From Clostridium sp. UBA4108 (GTDB taxonomy: Bacteria; Bacillota; Clostridia; Clostridiales; Clostridiaceae): a stretch of DNA of 64,000 nt. Below the pieces are notes generated by a model. The model was not told the origin of the DNA, did not search any database, and saw only the letters and a program-made list of their open reading frames with translations. This document shows positions 18,152 to 27,766 of this stretch, in pieces. The stretch lies in the NCBI GenBank assembly GCA_002381695.1, contig DFXM01000020.1:392723-456722 (forward strand), written 5' to 3'. The position numbers and the translations under genes are program-made. Each line of letters opens with the position of its first letter. The stretch's first letter is position 1.

Positions 18152-19450
18152 TTACGTTAAAAGCTCTAATTCTATAACGGTATCTAATTCATCAGGTAAT
18201 TCTGCTCCACTTATATTTATGAAGGCATCTCCTTCAAATTCTTCAGCCATCCAAGGGAAGTCAACCTTTAATTCAGAGCCATCCTGTAATAGTCTAGCTT
18301 TTTTTATTTTTTCTCTTAAGCCATTAAAATTAGTAAAACCTATGCCTCTATCGAAAACATGGGCATAAAGCATATTGCCATTCTGAGTATATCTACCCCA
18401 CTCAGGCTTAGGATAGTTACTAGGACCACAATTATATATACTTTCAGAATTATCCTCCATCCAGTGTCCAACACTTTTAAGGATCTCTATAGATTTTTTA
18501 GGTATTTCACCTTTAGCATTAGGTCCTACATTTAGAAGAAGATTTCCATTCTTACTAACACACTCAACAAGTCCACGTACTATTTGTTTAACACTTTTAT
18601 AATCTCTATCGCTTGAAGAATAACCCCAATTATTATTTAAGGTTATGCAAGCTTCCCAAGGAATTGGATTCCCATTTTCGTTAACGACCCCTTTAGGAGG
18701 AATAATTTGTTCTGGGGAATCAAAGTCTCCAGTGTAGGGATGAAGTTCAGATTTTTTTATATTTTTTTTATCATCTAATCTATTATCAATGATAATCTGT
18801 GGTTGTAAATTTCGAACCATTTTTATGAGTTTATTTGCTTCCCATTTTTCACCAGTCATGTCATCATAGGAAAAATCAAACCACATTATATCTATTTTTC
18901 CATAGTTGGTTAGTAATTCTCTTACTTGATTGTGAAAATACTCTACATAGTTTTTAAAATTATGTACCTTTCCTTTAAACTTCTCATTATTTCTCATTGG
19001 ATGATGTCTATCTCCATAAGCAGGATAGTCAGGGTGATGCCAATCGAGAAGAGAATAGTATAGACCGATTTTTAGCCCCTCTGCTCTGAAAGCTTCTACA
19101 TATTCACTTATTAAATCTCTATTAGCCTTAGTATTAGTAGTTTTATAATCTGTATATTTACTATCAAATAAACAAAAGCCATCGTGGTGTTTTGCAGTCA
19201 TTACTGCATATTTCATTCCAGCTTTTTTAGCAAGTTTTGCCCACTCCTTAGGATTATATTTAGTAGGATTAAAATCATTAAAATATTCTTCATATTCTTC
19301 AATGGTTATGTTTTTTTGTGCTCTTATCCATTCGCTCACTGCAGGAATAGAATAAAGTCCCCAGTGTATAAACATACCAAATCGAGAGTCACAAAACCAG
19401 TTAGTCCTTTCTTCACGTTCTAAATATAATTGGCTTTCCTTAAATGTCAT
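18152..19450 (-). CDS. Alpha-L-fucosidase (GH29)
   Basis: A 432-aa glycoside hydrolase of family 29 that removes alpha-linked fucose from glycans. The family signatures are clear: RFGMFIHWGLYS near residue 25, MTAKHHDGFCLFDSKYT at 84-100 and IDIMWFDFSYD with the likely nucleophile Asp192. NLLLNVGPNAKGEIP is the usual late motif. No signal peptide, so the enzyme is probably cytoplasmic and acts on imported oligosaccharides. GH29 proteins often carry extra C-terminal domains; this one ends soon after a short beta domain. AAAGGGGG precedes the ATG. No sugar transporter is adjacent. Confidence 0.93.
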   Translation of the reverse strand: MTFKESQLYLEREERTNWFCDSRFGMFIHWGLYSIPAVSEWIRAQKNITIEEYEEYFNDFNPTKYNPKEWAKLAKKAGMKYAVMTAKHHDGFCLFDSKYTDYKTTNTKANRDLISEYVEAFRAEGLKIGLYYSLLDWHHPDYPAYGDRHHPMRNNEKFKGKVHNFKNYVEYFHNQVRELLTNYGKIDIMWFDFSYDDMTGEKWEANKLIKMVRNLQPQIIIDNRLDDKKNIKKSELHPYTGDFDSPEQIIPPKGVVNENGNPIPWEACITLNNNWGYSSSDRDYKSVKQIVRGLVECVSKNGNLLLNVGPNAKGEIPKKSIEILKSVGHWMEDNSESIYNCGPSNYPKPEWGRYTQNGNMLYAHVFDRGIGFTNFNGLREKIKKARLLQDGSELKVDFPWMAEEFEGDAFINISGAELPDELDTVIELELLT

Positions 19451-19579
19451 GTTTAAACCCCCTTTAGAGCAATTTTTTTGAATATTCCGTACATAAAAAT
19501 TATAACATATAAATACGGTATACCTTTTATCTAAAAGGAGAAAATAATTATGAAAATAATATTAATGGAGGTAATAGGT

Positions 19580-19894
19580 ATGAAGGAGATAAATGATAGC
19601 TTGTTTCAAGGTGAGGTTATAGAAAGCGACGTGTCTGTAGTAGTAGATTTTTGGGCACCTTGGTGTGGACCTTGTAAGATGATAGCACCTGTGATGGAAG
19701 AATTAGATAAATATTATAGTGGAAAAATTAAATTTTGCAAAATGAATGTGGATGAAAATCCAATTACAGCTGAAAAATATAGAGTAGTAAGTATTCCTAC
19801 AATAATAGTATTTAAAGGAGGAAATTCTGTAGAGACAATGGTAGGATTTAAGCCAAAATCTGCATTTGAAGGAATTTTAAATAAATACCTATAA
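19580..19894 (+). CDS. trxA: Thioredoxin
   Basis: A 104-aa thioredoxin with active site WCGPCK (Cys29, Cys32), the conserved cis-proline in VVSIPTIIVF and normal length. Two starts have good ribosome sites: ATG 19550 (AAGGAG, nine bases) and ATG 19580 (GGAGGT, seven bases). The second gives the standard length and is chosen; the first would add ten residues. The reductase gene follows after 21 bases, so they form a reducing pair: ferredoxin or NAD(P)H to flavoenzyme to thioredoxin to target disulfides. Confidence 0.93.
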   Translation: MKEINDSLFQGEVIESDVSVVVDFWAPWCGPCKMIAPVMEELDKYYSGKIKFCKMNVDENPITAEKYRVVSIPTIIVFKGGNSVETMVGFKPKSAFEGILNKYL

Positions 19895-19915
19895 TTTAGG
19901 GAAAGGATATTTAAC

Positions 19916-20779
19916 ATGTTTGATAGATATGATATAGCTGTAATAGGTTCTGGACCTGCAGGACTTTCAGCAGCTATAAATGGAAAAATAAGAAATAAGA
20001 ATGTAGTTGTGTTTGGACAAAAATTACTAAGCAATAAGATAGTTAAAGCTCCTAAAATTAATAATTATTTAGGATTTTATAATATTAGCGGTGAGGAATT
20101 AAAAAATAAATTTCAAGAACATATTGATGCTATGAAAATAAATATGATCTATGAAAGAATAAACAATGTTTATGCAATGGGAGAATATTTTACTCTTATG
20201 GGAAATGATAAAACTTACGAAGCTACAGTAGTGATACTAGCCACAGGAGTAGAATTTTCAAAGCCACTACCAGGGGAAGTAGAATTCTTAGGGAGAGGGA
20301 TAGGATATTGTGCCACTTGCGATGCACCGCTATATAAAGGAAAAACTGTTGCTATTATTGGATACAATAAGGAGTCAGAGGAAGAGGCTAATTTTGTAAG
20401 TGAATTAGTCAATAAACTATATTTTATTCCTATGCATCCAGGTCCATATACTCTAAGATCTTCTATTGAGGTAATTAAAAGTACACCTAAAGAGATTGTA
20501 GGAAAAGATTTAGTTGAAAAAGTTATTCTAAAGGACAGAGAAATAGTCACAGAGGGGGTATTTATACTTAAGGATTCTCTAGCTCCAGGGCAACTTGCGC
20601 CAGGATTGGTAGTAGAAAATGATCATATATCTGTCAATAGGAAGATGGAAACTAATATTAAAGGACTATATGCAGCAGGGGATTGTGTGGGAAGACCATA
20701 TCAATATATAAAGTCTGCTGGTGAAGGACTAGTGGCAGCATTAAATGCAGTTTCCTATATAGATAATAAAAGGAAGTAA
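19916..20779 (+). CDS. Thioredoxin reductase-like flavoprotein without NADPH motifs (FFTR-like)
   Basis: A 287-aa flavoprotein with FAD motif GSGPAGLSAA (11-20), redox-active CATC (132-135) and the C-terminal FAD segment GLYAAGDCVG. In the central domain the nucleotide-binding GxGxxA is replaced by GYNKESEEEA (149-158) and the phosphate-binding HRRxxxR by MHPGPYTLR. The loss of both fits the ferredoxin-dependent flavin thioredoxin reductases (FFTR) described from Clostridium pasteurianum, which take electrons from ferredoxin and not NADPH. The assignment to that group is from motifs only. Paired with trxA; a terminator follows. Confidence 0.82.
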   Translation: MFDRYDIAVIGSGPAGLSAAINGKIRNKNVVVFGQKLLSNKIVKAPKINNYLGFYNISGEELKNKFQEHIDAMKINMIYERINNVYAMGEYFTLMGNDKTYEATVVILATGVEFSKPLPGEVEFLGRGIGYCATCDAPLYKGKTVAIIGYNKESEEEANFVSELVNKLYFIPMHPGPYTLRSSIEVIKSTPKEIVGKDLVEKVILKDREIVTEGVFILKDSLAPGQLAPGLVVENDHISVNRKMETNIKGLYAAGDCVGRPYQYIKSAGEGLVAALNAVSYIDNKRK

Positions 20780-20783
20780 TACT

Positions 20784-20815
20784 AAAACTCATGGGATAAA
20801 AACCATGAGTTTTTA
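20784..20815 (+). terminator. Terminator of the thioredoxin operon
   Basis: Stem AAAACTCATGG/CCATGAGTTTT, loop GATAAAAA, ending in T's. Confidence 0.88.
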
Positions 20816-21091
20816 ATATCATGATTTGTCTTAATATAGCTTTGATAATGACATAATATTTTTACTATCAAGTGATTCTTAGTAAATAAATTTTTCAAAA
20901 TAATTTAAGGAGGATAATATAAAATTATAAAACAAACAATTATTTAAAACATAACCTAATATTTTCATATATTGTATTTAAGTACATTATAGAATATGAT
21001 ATATATAAATTGTAATATTCAAATATTATATAATTGGATTAAGTAATCTCATATGGAGAGATTATAAATAAATTGGCAAGGGGAGTATTAT

Positions 21092-22804
21092 ATGAAACAT
21101 TTTAGAAATTTAAAAATCGGTAAAAAATTAATTTTATGTTTTGCTGTTGTCATAATTATGGCGTTTACTTTAGGATTGATTGCGGCTTCAAACATGGAGA
21201 GAATTAATAAGGATCTTGTAAAAATTTATGAAGTGGATATGAAAGAGACAATATATTTATATGATATAAAACAGAAACTATTGAACTTAAGAGCCGAATT
21301 TTTAAATGTTAGTAATCCGGAAAATGCAAGTAGTGTTTCTAGTAGTAAAGATAAAATAGATGGATTAATTAATGAAAGTAAAGAAATAATAAAAGAATAT
21401 AAGAGTATTGATGAAGATAGTGAAGATGATTTTATATTTAATCAATTTGAAATATTATTTAATGAGTACACAACATATTGTATTGAAACAATAAATTATA
21501 TTTCAAAAGGCGATTATAATAGTAGTAGAAATACTGTAAACAAAGGGTCAGAAATTAGAGAAAACATGTTAGAAATACTTGATGAAAATATAAATCAGGC
21601 TCTGGTAAATGCTGAACAAAGTTATAAGACAAGCGATGTCACCTTTAAAAAAACTATTTTTCAAATGAATATTATAATTATTTTTATTATAATAGTATCT
21701 ATATTGTTAGCTATAATAGCATCAAGATTTGTATCTAACAAACTAAAGAGTATTCTAAAATTATCTAAAGCCTTAGGACAGGGAGACTTAACATATACTA
21801 TACAATGTGATACAACAGATGAAATTGGACAGGCTATAAATTCATTAAATGATGCAATGAATAATGTAAAATCTCTAATAGGTAATATAAAGGAAAGTTC
21901 TGAGAATATAACTATATCTAGTGAAGAGTTAAATGCTATTACAGAAGAGATATCTTATAAAATGGAATCTATCAACGAGTCTACAAAGCAGATAGCTGCT
22001 GGTGGAGAGAATTTAAGTGCTACATCAGAGGAAGTTAATGCGGCATCAGAAGAAATAATTACAACTACCATGGAACTTGCTAGAAAGGCTGAGGAGGGAA
22101 ATAAAACCGCTGAGGATATTAAAAAACATGCGCTAGAGGTAAAAAGCAGAGGTATGAATGCTGTAGAAGAAGCCAAAAATATTTATAAGGAGAAACAAAA
22201 GAATATTATAGAAGCTATTGAGGATGCTAAGGTCGTAGATGAAATTAGAATAATGGCTGAAACCATAGGAAATATTACAGAGCAAACTAATTTATTAGCA
22301 TTAAATGCTAGTATAGAAGCTGCTAGAGCAGGAGAGCATGGTAAAGGCTTCGCAGTGGTAGCAGATGAGGTTAGAAAATTAGCAGAGGAATCATCTACCG
22401 CTGTAAATAACATACAGCAAGTTATTAATAGTATTCAAGGTGCCTTTAATAGACTATCTGTTAACGCTGAAGATGTATTAAAATTTATTGATGATAATGT
22501 TAATGAGAATAATGATTTATTAATTGAAACAGCTATTAATTATGAAAAAGATGCAGATTTATTAAGTGGTATGGCAAAAGAGGTTGCGGCAGCTGCAGAA
22601 ATTATGTCTCAAACCACAGAACAGGTTGGGGGAGCAATTCAAACTATATCAGCTACAGCAGAGGAGAATTCAGCAAGTTCTGAGGAGATTTTAGCTAGCA
22701 TGGAAGAGACAACTATAGCAGTGGAAGAAGTGGTTAGCTCTACAAAAAATCAGGCAGAATTAGCTGAAAAGTTAAATAGTATGATTGAAACCTTTAAAAT
22801 TTAA
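21092..22804 (+). CDS. Methyl-accepting chemotaxis protein
   Basis: A 570-aa membrane receptor: first membrane segment at about 15-32, an extracellular four-helix-bundle sensor (about 33-188) without recognised ligand residues, second membrane segment at about 190-212, a HAMP domain, and a long cytoplasmic coiled coil. The signalling tip is ITEQTNLLALNASIEAARAGEHGKGFAVVADEVRKLAEES in the usual form. It modulates CheA through CheW. No other chemotaxis gene lies nearby, and no C-terminal CheR-binding pentapeptide is visible. Preceded by a 277-base AT-rich gap in which I see no further element besides a possible degraded repeat arm near 20826. Confidence 0.93.
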   Translation: MKHFRNLKIGKKLILCFAVVIIMAFTLGLIAASNMERINKDLVKIYEVDMKETIYLYDIKQKLLNLRAEFLNVSNPENASSVSSSKDKIDGLINESKEIIKEYKSIDEDSEDDFIFNQFEILFNEYTTYCIETINYISKGDYNSSRNTVNKGSEIRENMLEILDENINQALVNAEQSYKTSDVTFKKTIFQMNIIIIFIIIVSILLAIIASRFVSNKLKSILKLSKALGQGDLTYTIQCDTTDEIGQAINSLNDAMNNVKSLIGNIKESSENITISSEELNAITEEISYKMESINESTKQIAAGGENLSATSEEVNAASEEIITTTMELARKAEEGNKTAEDIKKHALEVKSRGMNAVEEAKNIYKEKQKNIIEAIEDAKVVDEIRIMAETIGNITEQTNLLALNASIEAARAGEHGKGFAVVADEVRKLAEESSTAVNNIQQVINSIQGAFNRLSVNAEDVLKFIDDNVNENNDLLIETAINYEKDADLLSGMAKEVAAAAEIMSQTTEQVGGAIQTISATAEENSASSEEILASMEETTIAVEEVVSSTKNQAELAEKLNSMIETFKI

Positions 22805-22818
22805 ATTTTATATTTTAA

Positions 22819-22889
22819 GGCTCTGTTTTAATATAGTGTGATTAGCAATAATATGCAATTATAAATCAACAATAGATTAAAACAGAGCC
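22819..22889. repeat. Palindromic dispersed repeat (best copy)
   Basis: A 71-base imperfect palindrome. The arms GGCTCTGTTTTAATATAG and CTATTGTTGATTTATA-type complement start and end with GGCTCTG/CAGAGCC; the right arm reads AATCAACAATAGATTAAAAC. It lies in the gap between two converging genes and, folded, forms a long hairpin that could also stop transcription. Confidence 0.75.
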
Positions 22890-22973
22890 ATCATAATTTT
22901 TCATAGGAAAATTTAGGTACATAGCTTATTACTAATATTTAAACATTTGATTTTAAATCAAAAATAACATAAG

Positions 22974-23855
22974 TTAAGATGTCATATCTTTGATTTTCTG
23001 TAAGCCTATAATTAATACTCCACCTAAAGCAAAATATATAAAGCTAAAACTCTCAAAATTCATAGGAGATTTAGGAATGTCAAGAGTTGTAGGTCCCATA
23101 AAGATAGCATAAATTGAACCTAACATTAATCCGATTATTAAATAGATGGATTGACTTCTATACTTTAGAAGTATAAGTTTAACAACTTTAATAATACCGA
23201 CGATACCTATGATTACACCTATTCCGAAACATATTAAATAAGGAGTTTTAGTGAAATTTAGGGTTAAAAATTCTTTAACAGCATTTACTATAGGAATATA
23301 TAATCCAAAAATTAAAAGTAAGGTTGATCCAGAGATTCCAGGAAGAATCATAGCGGAAATAGCTATCATACCAATTACCAAAACATAGATGGCTAATGTA
23401 GGAGAAAATTTGTCAAAGGATATATTGACTCCAGTTCCACTACTGATAGGATTAAAATAAGTAATAGCACCTACAATAAGTATTCCGATTATAGTAAATA
23501 TCAAGTTTTTATATTTATTATATACAACACTTTTTTCTTGTATTATTATTAACGGAATAGAGAAGACTATAAATCCTACAAATAAAGAGCTAATTTTATA
23601 AATTTCACGTTCGAAAATAACAGATAAAGCCAATATAGCTATAGAGAATCCAACCACCCATCCCATACCTAATTTAATTAAAAATAAAATACCTTCTTTT
23701 CGTTCCTCTTTATTCTTTGCAGATGTTAAACTATTTAGGGAGTTTATCAACTCATCATAGAATCCCATAATAAAGGCTATAGTTCCGCCAGATACGCCAG
23801 GAACACTGTCAGCCAGGGCCATTAAAAAACCTCTAAAAAAATTTAAAATATACAT
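22974..23855 (-). CDS. popT: DUF368 undecaprenyl phosphate translocase
   Basis: A 293-aa protein with about nine membrane segments. The two family signatures PGVSGGTIAF (N-terminal half) and PGISGSTLLL (C-terminal half) form the typical inverted repeat of DUF368. Members of this family were shown to flip undecaprenyl phosphate from the outer to the inner leaflet, recycling the lipid carrier for peptidoglycan and teichoic acid synthesis. Single gene; TGAGGTG stands before the ATG. Confidence 0.88.
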   Translation of the reverse strand: MYILNFFRGFLMALADSVPGVSGGTIAFIMGFYDELINSLNSLTSAKNKEERKEGILFLIKLGMGWVVGFSIAILALSVIFEREIYKISSLFVGFIVFSIPLIIIQEKSVVYNKYKNLIFTIIGILIVGAITYFNPISSGTGVNISFDKFSPTLAIYVLVIGMIAISAMILPGISGSTLLLIFGLYIPIVNAVKEFLTLNFTKTPYLICFGIGVIIGIVGIIKVVKLILLKYRSQSIYLIIGLMLGSIYAIFMGPTTLDIPKSPMNFESFSFIYFALGGVLIIGLQKIKDMTS

Positions 23856-24111
23856 AAAAACACCTCATCTTATAAGTTTATGAGATTTAGTATATCATAG
23901 TATTTATCCGATAGCTAATATCCTCAATATATCCATAACATTCTATGAAAGCATTTTTAAGTAAACTTCACCTTAAGCTAAGAATCATATAATTATATAT
24001 TCAAATTTAACAGAATAGTTAACAAAAAATTTGAATAAAATATAAATTTTAATAAATTCTTCATACCTTATAAAAGCTTTAATCGTCTAATTATTGTAAG
24101 GAGGATTTAGA

Positions 24112-24654
24112 ATGAGCGCGCAAATTACTCCAAAGGATATTGATACACAAATAGAAAATTTAATTGATGAATGTGGTGATGATGTTTTAAGAGTATGCTA
24201 CACCTATCTTCAAAATAAGGAGATGGCAGAGGATGCATTTCAAGAAACATTTATTAAGGTATATAAAAATATAGAAAACTTCAGAGGAACCGCTACAGAG
24301 AAAACCTGGGTAATTAGAATTGCAATTAACACCTGTAAGGATTTTCTGAAGACATCTTGGGTAAGACGAGTATTATTTTTGGGTGATACAATTAAGGAAG
24401 AAAGTTATACTATTGAAGAAGATATAATTAAGGACATGAATAATGGATTTATAAATGAGATTATAAAAGCATTACCACAAAAATATAAAGATATATTAAT
24501 ATTATATTATTATCATGGATATTCAATTAAAGAAATAGGAAATATATTAAAAATTAAGGAAGATACCATAAAAAACAGACTCTTTCGTGGAAGAAATATG
24601 ATAAAGAGTAGATTGATGGAGGAGGAATGGTTTAATCATGGGAGCCGAGGATAA
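24112..24654 (+). CDS. ECF-type sigma-70 family RNA polymerase sigma factor
   Basis: A 180-aa sigma factor: region 2 with MAEDAFQETFIKVYKNIENF and region 4 HTH with GYSIKEIGNILKIKEDTIKNRLFRGR. GGAGG precedes the ATG. The next gene starts 17 bases before its stop, the usual coupling between an ECF sigma factor and its partner. Upstream 257 bases hold AT-rich sequence without a clear element. Confidence 0.92.
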   Translation: MSAQITPKDIDTQIENLIDECGDDVLRVCYTYLQNKEMAEDAFQETFIKVYKNIENFRGTATEKTWVIRIAINTCKDFLKTSWVRRVLFLGDTIKEESYTIEEDIIKDMNNGFINEIIKALPQKYKDILILYYYHGYSIKEIGNILKIKEDTIKNRLFRGRNMIKSRLMEEEWFNHGSRG

Positions 24655-25294
24655 TTACAGAGAACATAATAAAAATCAATTATCCCAAATAAAAGTAAAT
24701 CATAACCTCAAAGAAGAAACCCTTAAAGCATGTAAAATTGGGAAGAGAGAAATGAAAGACAAATATAAACATAAATTTAGAAAAGTGTGTGTGGTTTCTA
24801 TGATTATGTTTATTTGTGTTTTTATGCCTGATAAAGTAAATAATAAAGCAGATGTACAGTCCATTACTCCTTCAACGTATAGTACACAACAACCAGCTAT
24901 TTCTAAAGAGAGAGGGAGTATGAGGGGAATAGAGAGTAGAAGTATTACCTATGAAGATAATTGGGGAATGCTAGAAATTTTTTTAGATGCCCATTATAAT
25001 GAAGGCGAATTTTTAATACAGCCTTTAACCATACAATACTATGGAGAAGATGAAGTTTTAATTGAAGTATCTTCTAATGAAGGATTAATAGATGATGAAT
25101 TAAAAGAAAGGGTTATGATACAAGGGCAGAAAAAGACCACATCAAAGTTAATTAATTGGAAATATGAGCAAAATAAAACTATACCCAAAAAAATTACATT
25201 AACAATTCAGATATATAAAATTAATAAAAAAGCATCTGTGGGTTCACATAAAATTTATCTTGAAGAGGACGATGGAATGTTTTTATTAAAATAA
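24638..25294 (+). CDS. Predicted anti-sigma factor, single-pass membrane protein
   Basis: A 218-aa protein with about 48 charged cytoplasmic residues, one membrane segment (VCVVSMIMFICVFM) and an outside domain of about 150 residues rich in beta-type sequence. No domain is recognised and no zinc anti-sigma motif is present. The anti-sigma role is inferred from the 17-base overlap with the sigma gene and from the topology. Confidence 0.6.
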   Translation: MGAEDNYREHNKNQLSQIKVNHNLKEETLKACKIGKREMKDKYKHKFRKVCVVSMIMFICVFMPDKVNNKADVQSITPSTYSTQQPAISKERGSMRGIESRSITYEDNWGMLEIFLDAHYNEGEFLIQPLTIQYYGEDEVLIEVSSNEGLIDDELKERVMIQGQKKTTSKLINWKYEQNKTIPKKITLTIQIYKINKKASVGSHKIYLEEDDGMFLLK

Positions 25295-25330
25295 TCAATA
25301 TTACAGCATATTACACAAGGGGGATTAATT

Positions 25331-26044
25331 ATGAAAAAAAAGATATTAGCACTAATTATTGTATTAGCATTTTCTATTACTATTGTAGGATGTAACGAAA
25401 AGAAAAATTATAATAGTGCAGCAAATAAAGAAAATAGTTCAAAAGTTGAGGACAATGTAGTTGATGATAAGGAAGAGAGCGAGAAAGAGGAGAATACAGA
25501 GACTCAAAAAGAAATTAAACCAGAAGATAAGGAAGAAGAGAAGCCAGTTGAAAAGCCTGAAACAAAACCAAATACATCAACTCCTAAGCCTGAAACGAAA
25601 CCTGAAACGAAGCCTGAAATAAAACCAGAAGAGAAGCCCGAAGAGAAACCAAGTATAAATTTATCAGCAGAAGAGGTTATAAATAAAATAACAGCAGGAG
25701 TTGAAGGTCCAAATCAAATATCTATGGAAGGTGATTTTTTTGCAGATCAATATGGGATTGATACAGGAATATTAGAAAACTACAAGGTTATAGCACCTAT
25801 GATGATTGTACATGCTAATGAATGTGCTGTGTTTAAAGTAAATGATTCTAAAGATATAGATAAAGTTAAAGCTGGAATAAGTAAAAGGCTTAAATATTTA
25901 GATGATGTTTGGAAACAATATCTAGCACAACAATATGAATTGGTTAAAAACAATAAAATAGTAGTTAAAGGCAACTATGTATTGTTTGTTATAGATGAAT
26001 CAGCAGATACAATAGTTAGCAACTTTAATAATCTATTTAAATAA
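25331..26044 (+). CDS. DUF4358 family lipoprotein
   Basis: A 237-aa secreted lipoprotein with lipobox TIVGC (Cys21). Residues 25-115 are a low-complexity acidic and Lys-Pro linker built of KPETKPE-type units. The last 120 residues form a globular domain (YGIDTGILENYKVIAPMMIV, YVLFVIDES) that matches DUF4358. Function unknown. It follows the anti-sigma gene by 36 bases, with its own ribosome site, and may be a target or third member of that operon. Confidence 0.72.
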   Translation: MKKKILALIIVLAFSITIVGCNEKKNYNSAANKENSSKVEDNVVDDKEESEKEENTETQKEIKPEDKEEEKPVEKPETKPNTSTPKPETKPETKPEIKPEEKPEEKPSINLSAEEVINKITAGVEGPNQISMEGDFFADQYGIDTGILENYKVIAPMMIVHANECAVFKVNDSKDIDKVKAGISKRLKYLDDVWKQYLAQQYELVKNNKIVVKGNYVLFVIDESADTIVSNFNNLFK

Positions 26045-26260
26045 GGAAATATAGAAATGGTATTTAGTAGCTTGTAATATTAGAAAAGAATTTAAAAATT
26101 ATCAATTGTTGTTAATCTTTCCTTATGATAAAATATATAGATATATGATTGGAATAAATAATTATAAATTTAATATGTAATTCAATTATAGAGTTATATT
26201 AATTAAAGTAGTATTATTACAATTTATATATTAATATGTGATTTAATTTTAGGAGGAAGC

Positions 26261-26806
26261 ATGAAAGTTAAGAAAAGTTCAATTATTACTTTTGTTCTTA
26301 TATTGTCTTTGATATTTAATGGTATTCAGTATTTGCAGGTTAAAGATTTACCACAAGTTAAGCAAGAATATGTGGATGATTTATTTAGAAGTAAGATAAA
26401 AACTGCTATGGATGGAATAAATTTTTTAGAGGTGGAGACCGTTGAGAATTGTATAAGAAATTTATCTTATAATTTCAATTCAATGTCGGAGTTTTATAAT
26501 ATGACATCTTATTATTTACATAATCCAAAACTAAAAGAGACTTTATGGTATATGAAAAATACCTTGACATTTCCACCATATGTATCTCCAGAAACAGGTC
26601 AAGTAGACCCAGCAGTTAAGGATAAAAAGGTAGAAGATTTAATAACTAAAGAGGATATAAGAACCTTTTATCCAGTATTAGAAAAGCTTTATAGAAATCC
26701 AAAGGATAAAGATGCTACTGAAGAACTTGAGAGTGTCATAGCACCTTTAAGCAAAAGATTAAGCAAAGAATTAGGGTATCCTGATAATTATGAGTTTAAA
26801 AAATAA
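26261..26806 (+). CDS. Hypothetical membrane-anchored protein
   Basis: A 181-aa protein with one N-terminal membrane segment (SIITFVLILSLIFNGIQYL) that anchors a mostly helical domain of about 150 residues outside the cell. No motif recognised. AGGAGG precedes the ATG. Spaced 217 bases from the lipoprotein gene, so probably its own unit. Confidence 0.65.
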   Translation: MKVKKSSIITFVLILSLIFNGIQYLQVKDLPQVKQEYVDDLFRSKIKTAMDGINFLEVETVENCIRNLSYNFNSMSEFYNMTSYYLHNPKLKETLWYMKNTLTFPPYVSPETGQVDPAVKDKKVEDLITKEDIRTFYPVLEKLYRNPKDKDATEELESVIAPLSKRLSKELGYPDNYEFKK

Positions 26807-26813
26807 ATTTTTT

Positions 26814-26859
26814 AATAGCACTACTGCATAATCTATAGCTTATGTGATAGCGCTATTTT
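26814..26859 (+). terminator. Probable terminator after the membrane-anchored protein
   Basis: Interrupted stem AATAGC...GCTATT with inner GCATAA/TTATGT pairing, then TTATTTGG. It lies in the gap between two converging genes. Confidence 0.5.
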
Positions 26860-26883
26860 ATTTGGATGATAATAAAATAAATT

Positions 26884-27588
26884 TTATATTTTATCTTTAG
26901 AATAATTTTTTTTAGAAAATAGTTTTAGAGAAAATTTTGAAGATAGATAATTTTTAACAGTACTGGAGTTATAATAAATGTAATTTACTATGGTATATAA
27001 AAATTGTACTAATAATAAAGAAGCAAATAAATCCATGATTACGTGTTGTTTCACAAATTGAGTAGATAAGATAATAAGCCATCCTAAAATATTAAATAGA
27101 ATTTTATGATTAAGATTAATACCTTTAGATCTATTTAATCCCTTTATAATTGAGAAAGTAGCAGCTACATGAATACTAGGGAAACAGTTTAAAGGTTTAT
27201 CACTAAGATACATGTATTTAACCATAGTAGATAGAAAATCATTCTGCACAATATTTGGTCTTGGAACTTCTGTTTGGAAAAATAGGTAAATGAATAAACA
27301 TATAGAATTTGCTATAAGTAGAGTAGCTAGGGTAATGTAATATTTATCTCTAGATTTATAACATAGAAAAAATAAACTAAATATAATATAAGGCATATAT
27401 AGCATATAAGGAACAATAAATACGCTAATAAATGGAATTAGATCATCTAAATTAGTATAAACTGAATAAATTTTGGAATGAGGAGCGTTATTTATTAAGA
27501 AATAAAGTAAACTGGTTACAACTAAAGAAAATATCCATAGATAAGGAGCTACTGTTTTAAAGTTACACTTATTTGTAAATGATTTCAT
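26884..27588 (-). CDS. PAP2 superfamily membrane phosphatase
   Basis: A 234-aa protein with about six membrane segments. PAP2 motifs are TEVPRPN, CFPSIHVAATFSII and QHVIMDLFAS, which supply the conserved Arg, Ser-His and His-Asp residues; the Arg of the third motif is not evident. Members dephosphorylate lipid phosphates or pyrophosphates at the membrane. The substrate is not predictable. Single gene. Confidence 0.78.
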   Translation of the reverse strand: MKSFTNKCNFKTVAPYLWIFSLVVTSLLYFLINNAPHSKIYSVYTNLDDLIPFISVFIVPYMLYMPYIIFSLFFLCYKSRDKYYITLATLLIANSICLFIYLFFQTEVPRPNIVQNDFLSTMVKYMYLSDKPLNCFPSIHVAATFSIIKGLNRSKGINLNHKILFNILGWLIILSTQFVKQHVIMDLFASLLLVQFLYTIVNYIYYNSSTVKNYLSSKFSLKLFSKKNYSKDKI

Positions 27589-27766
27589 ACAATCACCTTC
27601 GTATTTTAATAGTAAGTATATTACACATTATACAGATGATATAATAATGAATAAATAGAAATTTATTATTTTTATGTAAATAATTATAGAAAGATAGATA
27701 TGGAAATAAAATCCTTAAAAGCTTATAATAATTTATATGTATATTATTGTAATTGGAGGATTGAAA

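Noticed and set aside
20215..20550. 111-aa minus-strand ORF
   Set aside because: Antisense to the thioredoxin reductase-like gene, no supporting signal.
25540..25660. Short tandem repeat (KPETKPE coding units)
   Set aside because: It is the low-complexity linker of a lipoprotein, not a mobile or CRISPR repeat.
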